In this document: positions 35,196 through 43,223 of the stretch, one piece after another | Layout of the letters: each line of letters starts with the position of its first letter | How positions within the stretch are numbered: position 1 is the stretch's first letter | Assembly (NCBI GenBank): GCA_904395885.1 | Contig: CAJFOF010000068.1 | Location: forward strand, 1 to 49,411 | Direction: 5' to 3' | Source of the DNA: an uncultured Lachnospiraceae bacterium | Lineage (GTDB): Bacteria; Bacillota; Clostridia; Lachnospirales; Lachnospiraceae | Length of the DNA stretch: 49,411 nt | Position numbers and translations under genes: made by a program | The notes under the pieces: generated by a model | Database searches by the model: none | What the model saw: only the letters and a program-made list of their open reading frames with translations | Told to the model about the DNA's origin: nothing

Positions 35196-36548
35196 ATGAA
35201 GAAGTCCTATGAGATCGATATGTGCAGCGGTCCAGTGCTGGGAAAACTGCTTTTGTTCGCTCTGCCGCTGATGCTGTCCGGTATATTGCAGCTATTGTTT
35301 AATGCGGCCGATGTAATTGTGGTGGGAAGATATGCCGGCAGTCAGTCTCTTGCTGCAGTAGGTTCTACCTCATCCCTGATCAATCTGCTGGTTAATTTAT
35401 TTGTAGGGCTTTCTATCGGTGTCAACGTATTGGTAGCCAAACATTACGGCGCCAGAGAAGAGAAGGAGGTCAGCGAGACGGTTCACACAGCTATCCTGAC
35501 CAGTCTGATCAGCGGCTGTATTTTGGTGGTAGTGGGAATAGCAGCAGCCAGGCCGCTTTTGGAGCTGATGGGAACTCCGGACGATGTGATTGACAAGTCT
35601 GTTCTCTATATGAGGATTTACTTTGTTGGTATGCCGGTAGTGATGCTTTACAATTTTGGCAGCGCGGTTCTCAGAGCTATCGGCGATACCAAGAGACCTT
35701 TATACTATTTGGCGGGGGCCGGAGTAGTCAATATTGTTCTGAATCTGTGGTTTGTTATCGGTTTCCACATGGATGTAGCCGGTGTCGCTCTGGCCACAGT
35801 CATTTCACAGTGTATTTCTTCCGCACTGATCGTGCGCTGCCTGATGAAGAGCGAAGGAGGTTTAAAACTCCATCTGAAAAAGCTGTCGATTAATAAGAAA
35901 AAACTGATGCAGATTATAAAAATCGGTTTGCCGGCGGGGATGCAGGGAGCAATTTTCTCGGTATCCAATGTGCTGATTCAGTCATCGGTCAATTCGTTTG
36001 GCTCCATTGCCATGGCAGGAAATACGGCTGCTGCAAACATCGAGGGATTTGTGTATACGGCTATGAACTCTGTATATCAGGCTAATTTAAGCTTTACCAG
36101 TCAGAATATCGGAGCAAAGAAATTCAGCCGCCTTAACAGGATCCTTGCAGTTTGTCTGGGAGTGGTGACAGTAACAGGGCTTATTTTAGGATGGGGGGCT
36201 CTGGCCGGAGGCCAGGAGCTTTTAAGGATCTATTCTACTGATCCGGAAGTGATTTCCTATGGTATTTTAAGGATGGAAATTATCTGTACGACCTATTTCC
36301 TTTGCGGATGTATGGACACATTGGTGGGGAGTTTGAGAGGAATGGGATATTCTGTTCTTCCTATGGCAGTATCTCTGACAGGGGCCTGCGGAATCCGGGT
36401 TCTCTGGATTTTTACGGTTTTTGCTGCCTTCCATTCTCTTACGGTGTTGTATCTGTCTTACCCCGTATCCTGGGCAATTACCGCTTTGGCGCATTTAGTA
36501 TGCCTGCGCCGGGTGCGAAGAAGATTTCCGAAAACAGATGCAGTTTAA
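35196..36548 (+). CDS. MATE family efflux transporter
   Basis: A 450-residue inner-membrane protein with about 12 hydrophobic helices in two MatE repeats: repeat one LLFALPLMLSGILQLLFNAADVIVVGRYAG, shown here only in part, with AVGSTSSLINLLVN and GTPDDVIDKSVLYMRIYFVG, repeat two from about residue 240 (IIKIGLPAGMQGAIFSVSNV). MATE proteins use sodium or proton gradients to export cationic drugs or metabolites; substrate unknown. Start ATG 35196 follows CAGGGGGA. It stands alone between a terminator-like hairpin and a long non-coding region. Confidence 0.95.
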   Translation: MKKSYEIDMCSGPVLGKLLLFALPLMLSGILQLLFNAADVIVVGRYAGSQSLAAVGSTSSLINLLVNLFVGLSIGVNVLVAKHYGAREEKEVSETVHTAILTSLISGCILVVVGIAAARPLLELMGTPDDVIDKSVLYMRIYFVGMPVVMLYNFGSAVLRAIGDTKRPLYYLAGAGVVNIVLNLWFVIGFHMDVAGVALATVISQCISSALIVRCLMKSEGGLKLHLKKLSINKKKLMQIIKIGLPAGMQGAIFSVSNVLIQSSVNSFGSIAMAGNTAAANIEGFVYTAMNSVYQANLSFTSQNIGAKKFSRLNRILAVCLGVVTVTGLILGWGALAGGQELLRIYSTDPEVISYGILRMEIICTTYFLCGCMDTLVGSLRGMGYSVLPMAVSLTGACGIRVLWIFTVFAAFHSLTVLYLSYPVSWAITALAHLVCLRRVRRRFPKTDAV

Positions 36549-36684
36549 TTTGCAAGAATAGACAGAAAATATATGATATTTTGCCTTAAAAACAAAGAAA
36601 AAGTGTATAAAAATAAAAACAATTATAATAAAATAAAACAACAGTTAAAAAGATAAAAAACAATAAGAAATAAGTCAAAAAGCA

Positions 36685-36713
36685 TTGACAAATCTGCGAG
36701 AAAGAGGTATACT
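36685..36713 (+). promoter_or_regulatory. Strong sigma-A promoter upstream of a gene-free region
   Basis: TTGACA (36685-36690), 17-base spacer, TATACT (36708-36713), with an A-rich tract of over 100 bases upstream that could serve as UP element. It drives the candidate non-coding RNA, with a start near 36720. Confidence 0.8.
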
Positions 36714-36719
36714 AAAACC

Positions 36720-37219
36720 ATCAAAAAGATATATTACAAAATAAAAAGGAGGTAGATTCCACCGAAAACGTAAATAGCGACCAACTTATCTGATAAAAGA
36801 TAGAAGTGGTCAGGGAACCATCGTACCGAAGCAAAAAGCCCGTAAAGGATCATTAAAATATCTCAGGACAAATCGCAGGAACGGACTTTTATACAAAGCA
36901 GTTATAAAAGGATAAAACCGGTATCGCAGCCAGATAAATAACGAAATGAAAACAATGAGTATGGGTGAGATTGCAAGAGGAGATGGAAAAAGGAAAAATT
37001 TCATATAGATGACGTACCGGTCGTGAAAACGATCAAAGGGTACAAAAAGCAAAGCGGCTAATATTGGTAGTGCACTCTCGAACACGAAACCTAATTGCAG
37101 GGCCGCAGAGCAAACATCCAAAAGAGAAAATCAGAAAAGAGAGGTTTTACGGTCCAATGGATGAGATAGTTTAAAGGCGGATATCGGAAAGAAAAATTCG
37201 ATATCCGCCTTATTTTTTT
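36720..37219 (+). ncRNA. Candidate large structured non-coding RNA (about 500 nt)
   Basis: The segment lies between a strong promoter (36685-36713) and a strong terminator (37174-37219) and has no plus-strand ORF longer than about 20 codons with a ribosome binding site. It contains clear helices: 36779-36790 with 36799-36811 (bulged), 36886-36893 with 36903-36910 (8 bp perfect), and a double helix 37014-37018/37039-37043 around 37019-37024/37029-37034 capped by a GAAA tetraloop. It does not show tmRNA or RNase P type B signatures. Size, ornate folding and host group recall large bacterial RNAs such as ROOL, but I cannot confirm a family. Confidence 0.6.
37174..37219 (+). terminator. Strong intrinsic terminator of the candidate RNA
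   Basis: A perfect 13-bp stem AAGGCGGATATCG/CGATATCCGCCTT (37174-37186, 37199-37211) with 12-base loop, followed by ATTTTTTT. Confidence 0.93.
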
Positions 37220-37303
37220 GCATTTCATGTATAAAATTCCGGAGCTGGTCCATACTATGAGTGTAAACAAAAGAGAAATTTAACTACTTATCCTCCCCTT
37301 TTT

Positions 37304-37340
37304 ATACCTCGTCTGGCTGCCGCTGAGGCAGCGCAGGCGG
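37304..37340. terminator. Second terminator-like hairpin, T-rich on both sides
   Basis: ATACC (37304-37308) through CTGCC pairs with GGCAG through GGTAT (37331-37335) with several single mismatches, loop GCTGA; TTTTT follows and CCCCTTTTT precedes. It may back up the previous terminator or belong to a dispersed intergenic element extending to about 37470. Confidence 0.6.
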
Positions 37341-37530
37341 GGTATTTTTATTTCCTGGGAAACTGCGTTTTTCAGAAAATTAGAATGCTCCGAGGGATGT
37401 GCGTTTGCGCGAAGCGTCTGGTGTCTGTAGTCATAAGGTTGAGTGTGCAGCTTCTTGTAATAGTCAAATAATTTTTCTATGCAAATATGATAAATAATAT
37501 AAAAATACAACAAAAATTTATAAAGAAAAG

Positions 37531-37559
37531 ATATCGAAGATGTAAATATCTTACGATAT
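37531..37559. promoter_or_regulatory. Inverted repeat overlapping the lyase -10 box (operator candidate)
   Basis: ATATCG-AAGAT (37531-37541) mirrors ATCTT-A-CGATAT (37548-37559) with one extra base and a GTAAAT centre. It overlaps TATAAT (37557-37562), whose -35 partner (TCGAAG, 17 bases upstream) is poor, so a regulator may control this promoter. Confidence 0.45.
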
Positions 37560-37562
37560 AAT
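37534..37562 (+). promoter_or_regulatory. Probable promoter of the PL8 lyase gene
   Basis: A perfect -10 TATAAT (37557-37562) with only a weak -35. Leader of about 60 bases to the ATG at 37632. Confidence 0.45.
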
Positions 37563-37631
37563 CGCCATAAATAATATTGTTCTGTCGAATTTGCACTAAA
37601 AATTTAACAGAACGGGGATAGGAGGATGAGT

Positions 37632-40600
37632 ATGAAATTGAGACGGAAAATGCGCCGGGGACTCAGTCTTACCCTGGCCGCAGCCATGACAATGGGCAAC
37701 CTTATGAGTGTCCAGGCTCTCCCTCAGAGCGGGGACTCAGGGGTCAGCATTTCCAATGGCAGCTACGCGGCAGAGCTGGATCTGGATTCGGGCGGGCTGT
37801 CGCTCTCCAAGAACAGCAATACGGCCCAGGCATGGAATACGGTTCAGGAGAACCTGGTTCCAGGAGAGACCGTGTTTCTGCAGACAGACGGAACCACCCG
37901 CTCAGCTTCGGTTCAGATTGCTTCTTCTATGAGCACCAGGGACGGCGCCGTGGGGGCTTCCGGAATCGAGCTGTCCGGGGAACTGTCTGGCGTCAAGTCC
38001 TATTTTATGTTTGAGGATGAAGTGCTGCTGCTGGGGGCGGGGATCGAAAATACCGGGACAAGTCAGGACACGGTGATCACAGTGGTAGACAATGTCCCGG
38101 TGACAAACCGCACCAAGGTTGGACTCCCGAATCCGTGGAGCGGCTACAGGGTGGTTCTGACAGCCACGGCGGCAGAACACGCTACCAACAGCTGGAAGAG
38201 CGTCCTGGACACCCCGACTCAGGGAATCCATACCAGAAATTGGATGACGGCCTCCGATCTGACGGGAAGCGGAAATCCCCTTCAGTGGAGCTATGTATTC
38301 GGAGATACCATTACAAATTCGAAGGTTTGGTACCGGTTCCCCACTAAGGGAGAAGGGACAGCCAAACTGTTTGAGCTGTGGGTGGAGCCGACAAACGGCG
38401 CTTACGCCTATACACTGGGAGCCGGCGGCCAGCAGTCGGAATTTTCCAATGGCATTCCCGCAGCAACGGAAAACACGGTTTTGTATAACACCAGCGCAAT
38501 ACAGGCGGCAGAGAACAGCTCGGAGGGAACTCTGGCCGTAAACAAGTGGACGAACCAGGAGATGGAAGTGGCCAATTCGGTGGCAGATCTGACGGTAGAG
38601 CAGCCGGCGTCCATTCTCCTGAAGAAGGATGATGCGACCGGAATCGCCCAGATTACCGTCGCAAAACCCAGCACAGGCGCTTCCGGCTATATTGAGCTGA
38701 CAGCAGAGATCAATGCGACCCAGGTAACAGAAACCGGCCAGAACGGGGCGCTGACGGAATCTTCTATCAGCAACGGCCAGCTGTATCTGAAGCTGGATAC
38801 GTCAAAGATGGCTGATCCGGTGACTCTGAATGTAGCCTACAATCTCCCCGATATTGTGACGGGCGACTCGATCACTATCGTGCGGGGACAGGATAAGCAG
38901 GTAGAAAAACCGGCCGGTTTTGCATCAGATATCACCTGGAGCGCTAAATTCTTAAAGGCTGACGGAACCTATCTGAGAAATGTAGGAAGCAGCCAGATCA
39001 AGAGAGAACTGCAGGAAGGCGAGACAGATGGGACGAGAACAGCCGGAGATACCAGCGCCGCCCATCTGCTGGCCGTCAAGACCCTTCCAAATGGGAATGC
39101 CATCATAACGGCAAAAGAAAAAGGAAATGTAGTTCTGGTTGCCAAAGACGGCACCGGAAAGGAACAGAGGTATGAAGTAGAGATTATGCGTGAGGATCCG
39201 GCAGATCTTCCCCAGGCGTCTGCGGCAGATTACGCTAAGATCCGCCAGGCGTGGAAAGAATCTCTGATCGGAACCAATCTGGCATCCCAGGAGGGCGGTA
39301 CAGAAATCTTAAATTCCATCAATCAGGGGGCACAGAATGCATGGAACTCCTATGCATATAAGGGACAGGAGAGCTGTCCGGATATTCCATGGCCGGCCGA
39401 TGAGGGAGCTGCGGGAAACGCAGATATCGACTATGAGGATGATGCGATTGAATTCCGCCCGGCTATCCAGAAGGTTCTCTCAATGGCAAAGGCCTATGCG
39501 GCGCAGGGCAGCCAGTATTACCAGAACCAGTCGCTGCTGAGCGATATGACCAATATTCTGGACTATCTGTGCACGGAATGTTATGCGCCCAAGAGCCAGA
39601 CGGACAACTGGTGGACCTGGGAAATCGGAGTGCCGAAGGATCTGATTCCGTTGCTGATATTAATCTATGACAGCCTGACAGAGGAACAGATCATGAGATA
39701 CACCGAAGGACTGTATTTCTTCCAGCCGGATCCGTACCACGAGGGCGTTATCGGGACGGCCAGCACCCATGCACAGGGCTACAGAAATAACCAGGGCGCA
39801 AACCTGATCGACTGCTCTACCACGGCTGTAGGTCTGGGCGCTCTCAGGGAAGACAATGAGCTGGTATATCTGGGAATGCTCGCTTCCTCCGGAACATTTG
39901 TTATTCAGGAGGTTGAGGACAGCTCCAAAATAGCTTCAGAGGGGTACGCAAGCGGCTTCTATCCCGACGGCTCCTATCTGGATCACGACAACGTGCCATA
40001 TATCGGTGCTTACGGGATTGAATTTATGAAGGGCGGAGTGAAGATTCCTTCCCTGATCGGCGGAACGCCCTGGCAGTACCCGGATGAGGTTCAGCAGAAT
40101 CTGGAATATTACATTGTGGAGGGATTCTGCAGCTCAATGTACCGCGGCCTGATGCTGGACAGCTTAAAGGGACGCTCTGTATCTCGGCCGGGCGGAAGCA
40201 ACCAGGCGGCCGGAAGAGAGGCCATGACGGTTATCCTTCAGATGGTTGACACCCTCAGCGAGGACTCCAAAGATACGGTGCTGTCTGCATTGAAGTATTG
40301 GATGCAGTGTGATCCTGAGTATATCGGAAGCCTGACCGGAGCAGAAAACATGGCGATCAAGGCCAAGGCCCAGGATATTCTGGAGGACGCTGACATAGAA
40401 GCGTATGTGCCGCCAATGCATAAGTCTTTCCCGCTGATGGACAGGGCGATCCACAGGACAGACAATTACCTGTTTGCCGTTTCTATGTATTCGGAGCGGA
40501 TCCAGAATACGGAGATCATGAACGATGAGAACCGGTTTGGCTGGCACCAGAACAACGGAATGACTTATATCTATGATTCCGACCAGGATCAGTATACAGA

Positions 40601-42998
40601 CAATTTCTGGAACACAGTAAACCCGCTGAGGCTTCCGGGCACCACAGTGGTTCCTGTAAATATCGGCAACGGGACGCCGGACAGCTCCGGCTACGCACAG
40701 GGCGGAGATTATCTCTCTGATCAGAGCTGGGTAGGCGGAAGCACCATCGGAAATTACGGGATCAGCGGCATGGCGTTCTCCGGCGTGACCAGGAGCGGAG
40801 GCACAGGAAGCACTCTTCCGTATGCGCCCAATCTGCAGGGCAAGAAATCTTGGTTCATGTTTGATGACGAGATTGTAGCCCTGGGGGCAGGAATCACCAA
40901 CAGCGGAATGAGCCTTCCGGTAGAAACGACGGTGGAGAACCGCAGGCTGGGAGAAAATGCCGACAATGTCTTTACCGTAGATGGCCAGGCGACAAATCTG
41001 GCAGTAAAAGAGGCGGATTTGACCGATCTGGTGGATCGGAGCGCAGATGTTTCCGGAACAGCTTTTGAGGACGTCCAGTGGGCGCACCTGGAAGGCAATG
41101 TGTCTGACGGAACCGGCTACTATTTCCCGACTGACGGCACAGAAATCCAGGTTCGCAGAGCCAGGACCACCGGAAACTGGAGCGATGTCGGAACGTCTGC
41201 GGGCGAGAGCACTCAGGATTACCTGGAGATGTGGATCGACCACGGGGTCAACCCGACCAACGATTCTTACAGCTACGTGCTCCTGCCGGAATCCACGGCT
41301 GCTGAAACGCAGGCATATGCCCAGAATCCGCAGATTACGGTACTTATGAACACGGATTCTGCTCAGGCCGTTTACCACAAAGGGTTGGGAATTACCGGAA
41401 TTAATTTCTGGAAAAATGCATCGGTGGAGGTTGGAGATGTGACCTGCGACAGTCAGGCTTCTGTAATGCTACAGGAGACAGAAAGCGGGCTTCTGACAGT
41501 GGCAGTTTCCGATCCTACCATGAAAAATAAAGGAACCATCAAGCTGACGATCGACAAGCCCGTGGCGTCGGTCGGTGATCTGGATAACAATGTAACCTGT
41601 GAGCAGAAGGCAGATGGCTCTGTAGAACTGTCCTTTGCGATGGAGGGAACCAACGGAGCGTCTTCCTATGCAAAACTGCAACTCTCCGCATCTGTTCAGT
41701 CCGGAGCCGTGACTATGAAAACAGGGGAAACTCAGGAATTTGAGCTGAAAGATTATGAGCAGACAGCCGGAACTGCTGTCTGGTCCGTACAGGGCTTTGA
41801 GTCTGAGCTTTCTTCCGGCACCGCAGTCAGCGAAAACGGTGTTCTGACAGTAGGCGAAAATGAGAAAAATCAGGCGCTGACCGTGACTGCGAAAACAGAT
41901 TCCGGCCTCAACCTGAGGGCTTACGTTTCTCTGGGAAGCGATGCGATCGCAGAGCTGCCGGAGGACATGAAAAAAGTAAAGAAGCTGATTGACGCCGCAT
42001 TTGATGCAGTAGACGAGGGGGAGGATACAGAGAAAGCTGTAGGAAAGGCCGTAGCTGCCGTACAGAGCGCAGACAATGAGAGACTGGCAGAATATCTGAT
42101 GGATCCTGTCCTGGAATTAGGTGCGCTGTACGAAGAAGAGTGGGGCATTATGGAATATACGGAGGCGGAAGCCGGGGCCGAAAAACTCCAGCCGGCCGCC
42201 CAGGGAGCGATTCTGAGCATCCGTCCTTCTGCGACGGCAGAACCCTCCAATGCAGTGTTGGTGATCAGCGGCAATGAAGAGATATCCACGGCGACCCCGG
42301 GCAATGCAGACAGCGAGGAGGATGTGGCGACTCCGGGCAATGCCAGAACGAAAGCACGGACGGCAACGCCCGGCAATGCGGCGCCGGATGAAATCAATGG
42401 AAAGCGTGTGGAGAAGAACACGTTCTGCGACTTCCTGTTCAGTCTGTTCAGAGAGAAAGAGGACGGAGGCCGCAACAGCCTTCCACAGAAAGCGCCTATC
42501 AAAGTTACCATCGCTGTGCCGGACGGACTGGACATGGACAAACCGATTTTAGCTGCAGTCGCAGATCAGAGCGGCAGACAGTATCCGCTTGAGGTGCAGG
42601 TGAACAGAGAGGAAGGTACTCTCACATTTACCCTGACGAGGCTTGGAAAACTGCTGCTGGCAAATGAAGCAGAGAGGGGAGCGGTAGCTGATCCGGGTAC
42701 GGGGGATCCTGAATCCGGGAATTCAGATGGAGCAGGGACCGATTTCTCTCAGCCCCTCTGTGAGATTTTCATAGACGAGGGAATTATGGATGGAACAGTG
42801 ACGGCAGACCGCACGAAGGCTGAGAAAGGTGCCGTGATTACCCTTACGGCGCGCCCGGCAAGCGGGTATGAATTAGACTTCCTGTCTGTAAACGGCAGAC
42901 GTGTGAAGACCAACAGAGACGGAAAGTACTCGTTCCGGCTTAAAGGAGATACCGAGGTGACCGCAGAATTTTCGGAGAAACCTCAAGATGAATTTTAA
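37632..42998 (+). CDS. Secreted polysaccharide lyase family 8 protein (hyaluronate/chondroitin lyase-like)
   Basis: PL8 enzymes cleave uronic-acid polymers such as hyaluronan, chondroitin sulfate or xanthan by beta-elimination. ATG 37632 is chosen since AGGAGG ends 6 bases before it (an ATG at 37626 directly abuts it); 1788 aa. Order: signal peptide (1-about 28); beta-sandwich copy A (about 30-400; KSYFMFEDEVLLLGAGIENTG); Ig-like (about 405-525); alpha/alpha toroid (about 530-900) with NWWTWEIGVPKDL, RNNQGAN (718-724), DGSYLDHDNVPY (His785), Tyr794, and GRSVSR (Arg848, Arg852), matching the Asn/His/Tyr/Arg site of PL8; beta-sandwich copy B (about 1030-1385; KSWFMFDDEIVALGAGITNSG); Ig-like (about 1390-1440); linker with three ATPGNA units (about 1555-1590); InlB-like repeat at the C-terminus (about 1715-1780). 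No LPxTG anchor. Confidence 0.9.
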   Translation: MKLRRKMRRGLSLTLAAAMTMGNLMSVQALPQSGDSGVSISNGSYAAELDLDSGGLSLSKNSNTAQAWNTVQENLVPGETVFLQTDGTTRSASVQIASSMSTRDGAVGASGIELSGELSGVKSYFMFEDEVLLLGAGIENTGTSQDTVITVVDNVPVTNRTKVGLPNPWSGYRVVLTATAAEHATNSWKSVLDTPTQGIHTRNWMTASDLTGSGNPLQWSYVFGDTITNSKVWYRFPTKGEGTAKLFELWVEPTNGAYAYTLGAGGQQSEFSNGIPAATENTVLYNTSAIQAAENSSEGTLAVNKWTNQEMEVANSVADLTVEQPASILLKKDDATGIAQITVAKPSTGASGYIELTAEINATQVTETGQNGALTESSISNGQLYLKLDTSKMADPVTLNVAYNLPDIVTGDSITIVRGQDKQVEKPAGFASDITWSAKFLKADGTYLRNVGSSQIKRELQEGETDGTRTAGDTSAAHLLAVKTLPNGNAIITAKEKGNVVLVAKDGTGKEQRYEVEIMREDPADLPQASAADYAKIRQAWKESLIGTNLASQEGGTEILNSINQGAQNAWNSYAYKGQESCPDIPWPADEGAAGNADIDYEDDAIEFRPAIQKVLSMAKAYAAQGSQYYQNQSLLSDMTNILDYLCTECYAPKSQTDNWWTWEIGVPKDLIPLLILIYDSLTEEQIMRYTEGLYFFQPDPYHEGVIGTASTHAQGYRNNQGANLIDCSTTAVGLGALREDNELVYLGMLASSGTFVIQEVEDSSKIASEGYASGFYPDGSYLDHDNVPYIGAYGIEFMKGGVKIPSLIGGTPWQYPDEVQQNLEYYIVEGFCSSMYRGLMLDSLKGRSVSRPGGSNQAAGREAMTVILQMVDTLSEDSKDTVLSALKYWMQCDPEYIGSLTGAENMAIKAKAQDILEDADIEAYVPPMHKSFPLMDRAIHRTDNYLFAVSMYSERIQNTEIMNDENRFGWHQNNGMTYIYDSDQDQYTDNFWNTVNPLRLPGTTVVPVNIGNGTPDSSGYAQGGDYLSDQSWVGGSTIGNYGISGMAFSGVTRSGGTGSTLPYAPNLQGKKSWFMFDDEIVALGAGITNSGMSLPVETTVENRRLGENADNVFTVDGQATNLAVKEADLTDLVDRSADVSGTAFEDVQWAHLEGNVSDGTGYYFPTDGTEIQVRRARTTGNWSDVGTSAGESTQDYLEMWIDHGVNPTNDSYSYVLLPESTAAETQAYAQNPQITVLMNTDSAQAVYHKGLGITGINFWKNASVEVGDVTCDSQASVMLQETESGLLTVAVSDPTMKNKGTIKLTIDKPVASVGDLDNNVTCEQKADGSVELSFAMEGTNGASSYAKLQLSASVQSGAVTMKTGETQEFELKDYEQTAGTAVWSVQGFESELSSGTAVSENGVLTVGENEKNQALTVTAKTDSGLNLRAYVSLGSDAIAELPEDMKKVKKLIDAAFDAVDEGEDTEKAVGKAVAAVQSADNERLAEYLMDPVLELGALYEEEWGIMEYTEAEAGAEKLQPAAQGAILSIRPSATAEPSNAVLVISGNEEISTATPGNADSEEDVATPGNARTKARTATPGNAAPDEINGKRVEKNTFCDFLFSLFREKEDGGRNSLPQKAPIKVTIAVPDGLDMDKPILAAVADQSGRQYPLEVQVNREEGTLTFTLTRLGKLLLANEAERGAVADPGTGDPESGNSDGAGTDFSQPLCEIFIDEGIMDGTVTADRTKAEKGAVITLTARPASGYELDFLSVNGRRVKTNRDGKYSFRLKGDTEVTAEFSEKPQDEF
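42282..42384 (+). repeat. ATPGNA linker repeats within the lyase
   Basis: The coding sequence repeats ATPGNA three times (after IST, DV and RT) within about 30 residues. Such Thr/Pro/Asn-rich units are typical of flexible, possibly glycosylated spacers of surface proteins in this family of bacteria. Confidence 0.6.
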
Positions 42999-43035
42999 CA
43001 TACAATCAGGGGGATTGAGTGTTTAAATAAACAGG

Positions 43036-43082
43036 GCGAGGGCATCGCGAGAGCTGGAAAAACGGCTCGAGGATGCCCTCGC
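43036..43082 (+). terminator. Hairpin after the lyase gene, weak T tract
   Basis: GCGAGGGCATC (43036-43046) pairs perfectly with GATGCCCTCGC (43072-43082), with a further inner stem. No T run follows, so it may protect the lyase mRNA end or only partly terminate. The remainder of the 225-base gap contains TATAAT (43186-43191) with a weak -35, a possible promoter of the next gene. Confidence 0.5.
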
Positions 43083-43223
43083 TCTGTGCCTGGCGAAACA
43101 GAGATTGTCTTTCCGCTTGCTTTGAGATAGATTTTTTGTGTTTCTGATAGAAGGAATTTTTACTTCCGGTTTGAAGGGATAGATGTATAATAATATGGAC
43201 AATATTTAAGGAGGATAAACGAT

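Noticed and set aside
36945..37007. 20-codon plus-strand frame in the candidate RNA (MKTMSMGEI...)
   Set aside because: No ribosome binding site and very short; overlaps no conserved motif I can see.
37072..37085. TGCACTCTCGAACA, similar to the left half of CIRCE
   Set aside because: The right half GAGTGCTAA is absent, so no operator is formed; chance similarity.
36810..37121. 103-codon hydrophobic frame on the minus strand in the candidate RNA
   Set aside because: No ribosome binding site before its ATG, runs against a strong promoter and terminator, and its hydrophobicity follows from the A-rich plus strand.
37280..37513. 77-codon minus-strand frame as a gene
   Set aside because: It runs through a terminator hairpin and has no ribosome binding site; treated as a possible repeat element instead.
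40164..41378. 404-codon minus-strand frame antisense to the lyase
   Set aside because: It mirrors the codon bias of the lyase gene; no ribosome binding site or recognisable domain.
41921..42541. 206-codon minus-strand frame rich in Ser/Ala/Pro
   Set aside because: Low-complexity mirror of the ATPGNA linker region of the lyase.
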